From contig CM073537.1 in the NCBI GenBank assembly GCA_037074615.1, positions 21,921,989 through 21,985,988 of the forward strand: a stretch of DNA of 64,000 nucleotides, given 5' to 3'. The position numbers were made by a program, and so were the translations under genes. The notes beneath the pieces are model-generated. The model saw only the letters and a list, made by a program, of their open reading frames with translations. It searched no databases and was not told the DNA's origin. This document shows positions 59,611 through 64,000 of this stretch, piece by piece (position 1 is the first letter of the stretch; the number at the start of each line of letters is the position of its first letter). The DNA is from Leucaena leucocephala (lineage: Eukaryota; Streptophyta; Magnoliopsida; Fabales; Fabaceae).

Positions 59611-62600
59611 ATGGCTCCGACCATAATACCGCTTCAATCTTTTGTTTCTAGTCTTGTCAGACGACCTTTCATCAGAATCTTCTTTGCCTTCATCCTCTGC
59701 TCTCTCTTCTACGTCATTTTTTTCCGTCTTGGTGTTTCTGAAGACAATCCTCAACAATTCTTACGAATGTCTGACTTTGAATTCTGTCCTGGTAACTACA
59801 CAAATTACTGCCCCTGTCAGGATCCGCGTAGGCAAAAGCGGTTCTCCAATTTTATGTGGTTTCGTAAAGAGCGTCATTGCCCAAACATCACTGAAAGACT
59901 GCACTGCTTGATTCCTAAGCCATTGGGTTACCAAAAGCCTTTTCCTTGGCCCGAGAGTAAGGACACAGCTTGGTTCAGTAATGTCCCTTTTACGAAACTC
60001 GCGGTATATAAAAAGTCTCAGAATTGGGTCAGATTGGAAGGTGATCGTCTTCTGTTTCCTGGCGGCGGCACTTCGTTTCCCGAGGGAGTTAAGGGTTATG
60101 TCGATGCTCTGAACCATATTCTGCCACTGGATTCTGGGGATATACGAACAGCTCTTGATGTTGGTTGTGGGGTAAGCTTAGCTTTTCTGTTCTGCATTTT
60201 CTTCTTCTTCATCGTCTTCTTTTTGACAACCATGTCAAGTCCATATCTTTGACTTTTTTTACGTCTCTTTCTTCTACGTCCGTTGATTCTGTTGAATGGG
60301 CGAAGGATAAGGTTGCGTGATCTTGTTATTCCTTAATGAATTAGGGAGTTTAAACAAATGATTATTGAAGGGAAATTCATTCAATGATTTTATTGCTGTT
60401 TATTCATCTTGATTCATGTTGAAGCTTTTTATTTCTACGCTTTTGACAAATGAGGCCAATATAAACTTTATTAAAATGAATCGCTTGTTCTTTGTATGTT
60501 TTTTATGGCTTTGTGGAAGCATTGAAAATGAAGGAGTTTAGAATAATATAAATTTCTACTTGTACTCGTTTGCGTAAAAAATTTCTTGATTCACACAACA
60601 ACTACTATTACCTAGCTCAATCATCGGAGATTAGGAATGTTAAACAACTAAAATATAATGACGACCAACTTATATACTTTAGCAAAAAATTTGTCCTGTC
60701 CTTATGACTATTGATCTGAGATTTAACATCTCATCCTAATACCTTACTCTTATCTGCAAATCCTAGTTAATATTGAAACAACGATAACGTTGCTTATTCT
60801 TGTTATCACTTATAGATTTGGAAGTTTATTTATACTATTAATTATTGAAGTGAATTGACTGGGAAGAAGAAAACAGAGACGGAGAGGAATGACTTACATA
60901 TACACGCACATTTTTCTGTGAGGGAAAAAATGCTGAGACAGAGAAGATATGACTTTTATTGTCGCTTACTCTTCTTGTTACATACCTTTGCCAAATGATT
61001 AGGTTTTAGTTCTATTCGTTAGACTTGAGAATTTCCATCTGTCTTCATACTTACACATAAATTTGTATCTTGAATGTACATTGTTACAGGTTGCAAGCTT
61101 TGGAGCGTCGCTAATGGACTACAATATCTTGACAATGTCAGTTGCGCCAAGTGATGAACATGAAGCACAAGTACAGTTTGCCTTAGAAAGGGGACTTCCG
61201 GCCTTGCTTGGAGTTCTAAGCGTTCATAGGCTACCATTCCCTTCAAGATCATTTGATATGGCTCACTGCTCCAGATGCCTTGTCCAATGGACTGCTTATG
61301 GTATTTATTTCTTGAACTGAATCTTATTAGTTTTAACTATGCCATCAAGCCTTGATGAAAAAATAATGAGTATTTAATCAGTATTCAGAGATTACAAAAC
61401 TTTATTCCAGCTCGTGGCGTCTGATACTTAGATTTAATTCATTATAGATGGGCTATATCTTTTAGAGGTTAACCGGCTTCTGCGCCCTGGGGGTTATTGG
61501 GTACTGTCTGGGCCGCCCATAAATTGGAGGGAGAACTACATAGGGTGGCAGAGAGAGCCTGAGGTTTTTGAAAGGGAACAGAACACTTTAGAAGACCTTG
61601 CTAAGCGAATGTGCTGGAAAAAAGTTGCTGAGAGAGATGGTTTTGCAGTTTGGCAAAAACCCACAAATCATATCCACTGCATCCAAGTGAAAAAGATATG
61701 GCCTTCCCCTGCGTTCTGCAACTCTTCTGACAGTGATGCTGGTTGGTAAGTTTCTTTATTTCAAGTTACTATATTCTTGGAATAGGGACAATGGCATGAA
61801 AAACTTGGAAATCCTCTGTTCAGCTAATTTTCCGCAAATTGACCTTTTCTATATGTATACAAACTTAAGTTTATTAATTAGTTGTTTGTTATCAGTTTTT
61901 CAAAAGAAATAAAAAACCCAATCAATTAGTGTTTTTATTGCAAATATCACACCCAAGTTTCTTATTATTTATTTGTCTTTTTAGCATCCTTGTTGCATTA
62001 AATTTGGGATTTAGAGCCTTTTGTCATGTTTATAAATCCTTGATTAATAGGAATGAATTGCTCAACAGGTATACAAAAATGACTGCATGCATTTCTCCTC
62101 TTCCAGAGGTGAATGATATTCGTGAAGTATCTGGTGGTGCTCTTGAGAAATGGCCCGAAAGATTAAACACTGCTCCACCTAGAATTAAGAATGAAACTAA
62201 TGATGGGATCACAATCAAGGTCTTTGATGAGGATACACTGGCATGGAAAAGGAGAGTATCGTATTATGAATCCAGGCTGAAATCTTTCTCTTCTGGAAAG
62301 TATCGAAATGTTATGGATATGAACGCCTACTTGGGGGGATTTGCAGCTGCAATGGTGGAATACCCAGTTTGGGTTATGAATGTTGTCCCCTTTGATGCAA
62401 CGCAAAGCAATCTTGGCGTTATCTATGAGCGCGGCCTAATTGGGACTTACATGGATTGGTATAAACAGCTTCTTAGCTATGCTTAATTTATTAGTTGGTT
62501 GAAGTATGCTTTCTTAGCTATACGTGTACTTCCTATAATGGCTGATTCATGATTCATTTTGACTCTCCCATGTGTTAGTTCATATTATCTGAGTACATGT

Positions 62601-63071
62601 TCTTAGAGTTGGATGATGGAATTAATAGTTTTTTTATGTTTGTAGGTGTGAACCCTTTTCTACATACCCTCGAACATATGACTTGATACACGCTTCTGGT
62701 GTATTCAGTATGTACATGAACAAGTGAGTTTAGTATTTTTTTGAGCCTGTTTACCTTTTTCTATAATTCTTGGAGACAAGAACAAAAATGATTACTCATC
62801 TTCATAACTTGGCCCCAAGGGAATGGAAGATCCATTTCTGATATGTTCATTAATGTTGATGTGAATTCACAGGTGCGATATTACTTATATAATTCTTGAG
62901 ATGCATCGCATTCTTCGTCCTGGAGGAACTGTTATCATCCGAGATCATACAGACATAGTTGATAAAATAAAGAGAATAACAGATCATATGAAATGGAAAG
63001 GAAAAGTATTGCAGAGTGAGAATGGGCCTTCTGATCCTACAAGGGTGCTGCTTATTGACACTGCTAAGTAA
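59611..63071 (+). CDS. PMT-family (QUASIMODO2-like, DUF248) putative pectin methyltransferase
   Basis: Predicted 578-residue type II Golgi membrane protein. Six exons: 59611-60171, 61090-61300, 61448-61745, 62069-62458, 62646-62723, 62873-63071; all phases agree. A short cytosolic N-terminus precedes one membrane anchor (about 21-40, IRIFFAFILCSLFYVIFFRL). The lumenal part has CPCQDPRRQKRF, FPWPESKDTAWFSNVPFTKL, the S-adenosylmethionine-binding motif TALDVGCG (180-187) continuing VASFGASL, HCSRCLVQW, LRPGGYWVLSGPP and, in the second half, RNVMDMNAYLGGFAAA, WVMNVVPF, CEPFSTYPRTYDLIHA and ILRPGGTVIIRD. Family members are thought to methylesterify homogalacturonan in the Golgi, shown genetically for QUA2 and biochemically for QUA3. 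Several positions differ from better-known paralogues (CEPF where most have CEAF), so the exact orthologue is uncertain. Confidence 0.93.
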
Positions 63072-63500
63072 ACTGGCCGTGTTATCAGTCTTGTTACAGA
63101 CAGAAAAATGCGACTCACAAGTGATAAATCATCCTCGTATAATGTCCAGAACAAAAGAAAGCAAACTCATTTGACAGCAACAACCAGTAGAATATCCAGT
63201 TTTATCAGTCTGAGCCATTGGTGATGTTCTTGGAGCACCTTGGGTCAATGCAAGTGGTTAGATGCAAGTAAAGCTGAAACATTGAGTTCTGCGTAGCAAT
63301 GGCTCTCGAAAATCGAGTTGATGATCCCTCTGTTTCATGCTTACACGTGTAAATGACATATCTTAGCTTCAGGTAGTTATTTAGTTGAATAATGATTGTT
63401 ATTACAGATTCATATTGTTTTATTCTTGCGACTTTGATGGAGGTTGTAAGCCGCTCTTCCAAGCCTTTAACAATCTATTGAAGTATGTTATGTTCCCATC
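63072..63500 (+). other. 3' UTR region of the PMT gene
   Basis: Sequence following the stop codon, moderately AT-rich with no further coding resemblance. Transcript end not determined. Confidence 0.4.
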
Positions 63501-63769
63501 AGTTATTATCTTTTAACTAAACACTATTACTAGAGATAGTAGCATCGAGACTTATCCCGTCCGTGCGAATTGACGTCATGGGTGAATATGAATTTAGACA
63601 AACACATATTAAGATATCACTTTCCCTAGAGACTTCTTTTTTATCCAAAGCATACGAAGAATATTCCATTTTTAAAATTATTCTTTGACTAATTGTAGCA
63701 ATACAGAGTTGACATCTCAACAGCTTCATACTAAAGTAGTTCACTCGATACTAAATAAATTATATTATT

Positions 63770-63985
63770 TATGTATGATATGGTTTCTACTAATTTTGTA
63801 TTATACTATGAGGATATCCCCAAGCACACAATCTATAACGCTTATCTTAATTGGTTTATAGTGTTAGATACTTATCGGAGAATATTTAAATTTCATAAAT
63901 AGATTTGTAGCTTAAGTATGATACGGTTTTGTATTGTATGATACTGAGGGAGGATTGATGCCAAACACACAATCTAAAGTAGTGT
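63770..63985. repeat. Pair of diverged direct repeats at the right edge
   Basis: About 65-base segments at 63773-63840 and 63919-63980 share TATGATA(T/C)GGTTT, TTTTGTATT, a GAGGA block and CACACAATCTA in the same order. They could be parts of a transposon whose remainder lies beyond the window. Confidence 0.5.
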
Positions 63986-64000
63986 ATTTTTTAATAGTAA

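Noticed and set aside
1..64000. LTR retrotransposons, viral insertions, CRISPR arrays, rRNA
   Set aside because: No long terminal repeat pair, gag-pol text, viral gene, spaced repeat array or rRNA sequence was noticed anywhere in the window.

Overview
The window is nuclear DNA from a flowering plant, most likely a dicot. Genes are split by AT-rich GT-AG introns, intergenic DNA is very AT-rich and full of small non-autonomous transposons, and the proteins recognised are plant families (FAMA-type bHLH, KRP cyclin-kinase inhibitor, LEUNIG_HOMOLOG, CLE peptide, pectin-methyltransferase-like protein). I cannot name the species. No tRNA, rRNA, CRISPR or bacterial-type operon was seen. All gene models were built by hand from splice signals and remembered family conservation; reading phase was checked across every junction.

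Layout. 1-3427 (minus): vacuolar-type Na+/H+ antiporter NHX, its C-terminus cut by the left edge. 8249-9901 (plus): FAMA-type stomatal bHLH factor. 12037-18227 (minus): 26S proteasome subunit RPN2, 13 exons. 18228-27812: repeat-rich gap with three hAT-like non-autonomous elements (two with recognisable 8-bp target duplications) and other repeats. 27813-30451 (minus): KRP/ICK inhibitor of the KRP3-5 type. 32680-38705 (minus): LEUNIG_HOMOLOG-type corepressor, 17 coding exons. 39217-43270: AT-rich gap. 43348-44337 (plus): secreted glycine-rich protein. 45464-45661 (minus): small CLE peptide gene of the TDIF/CLE42 type with an unusual residue. 47642-51768 (minus): SLC35F-type membrane transporter, 11 coding exons. 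51913-59400: gap holding a 5'-truncated LINE flanked by a 15/16 target duplication, SINE-like repeats, and the wreck of a methyltransferase gene. 59611-63071 (plus): intact methyltransferase of the QUASIMODO/PMT family with a 38-codon upstream ORF.

The genes are independent single-gene transcription units, as usual in plants, and do not form a pathway. Several act in development: FAMA (guard-cell fate, with an LxCxE RBR-binding motif), KRP (inhibits the kinases that phosphorylate RBR), LUH (corepressor) and a TDIF-like peptide (vascular stem cells). I read this as chance linkage.

The most noteworthy items are the TDIF-like peptide HGVPSGPNPESN (Glu where the known ligand has Ile), the hAT-like elements with well-defined ends, a shared non-autonomous repeat present near 19.8 kb and 40.1 kb, and the methyltransferase relic lying about 2.6 kb upstream of a functional family member. 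I found no convincing wholly new biological system.
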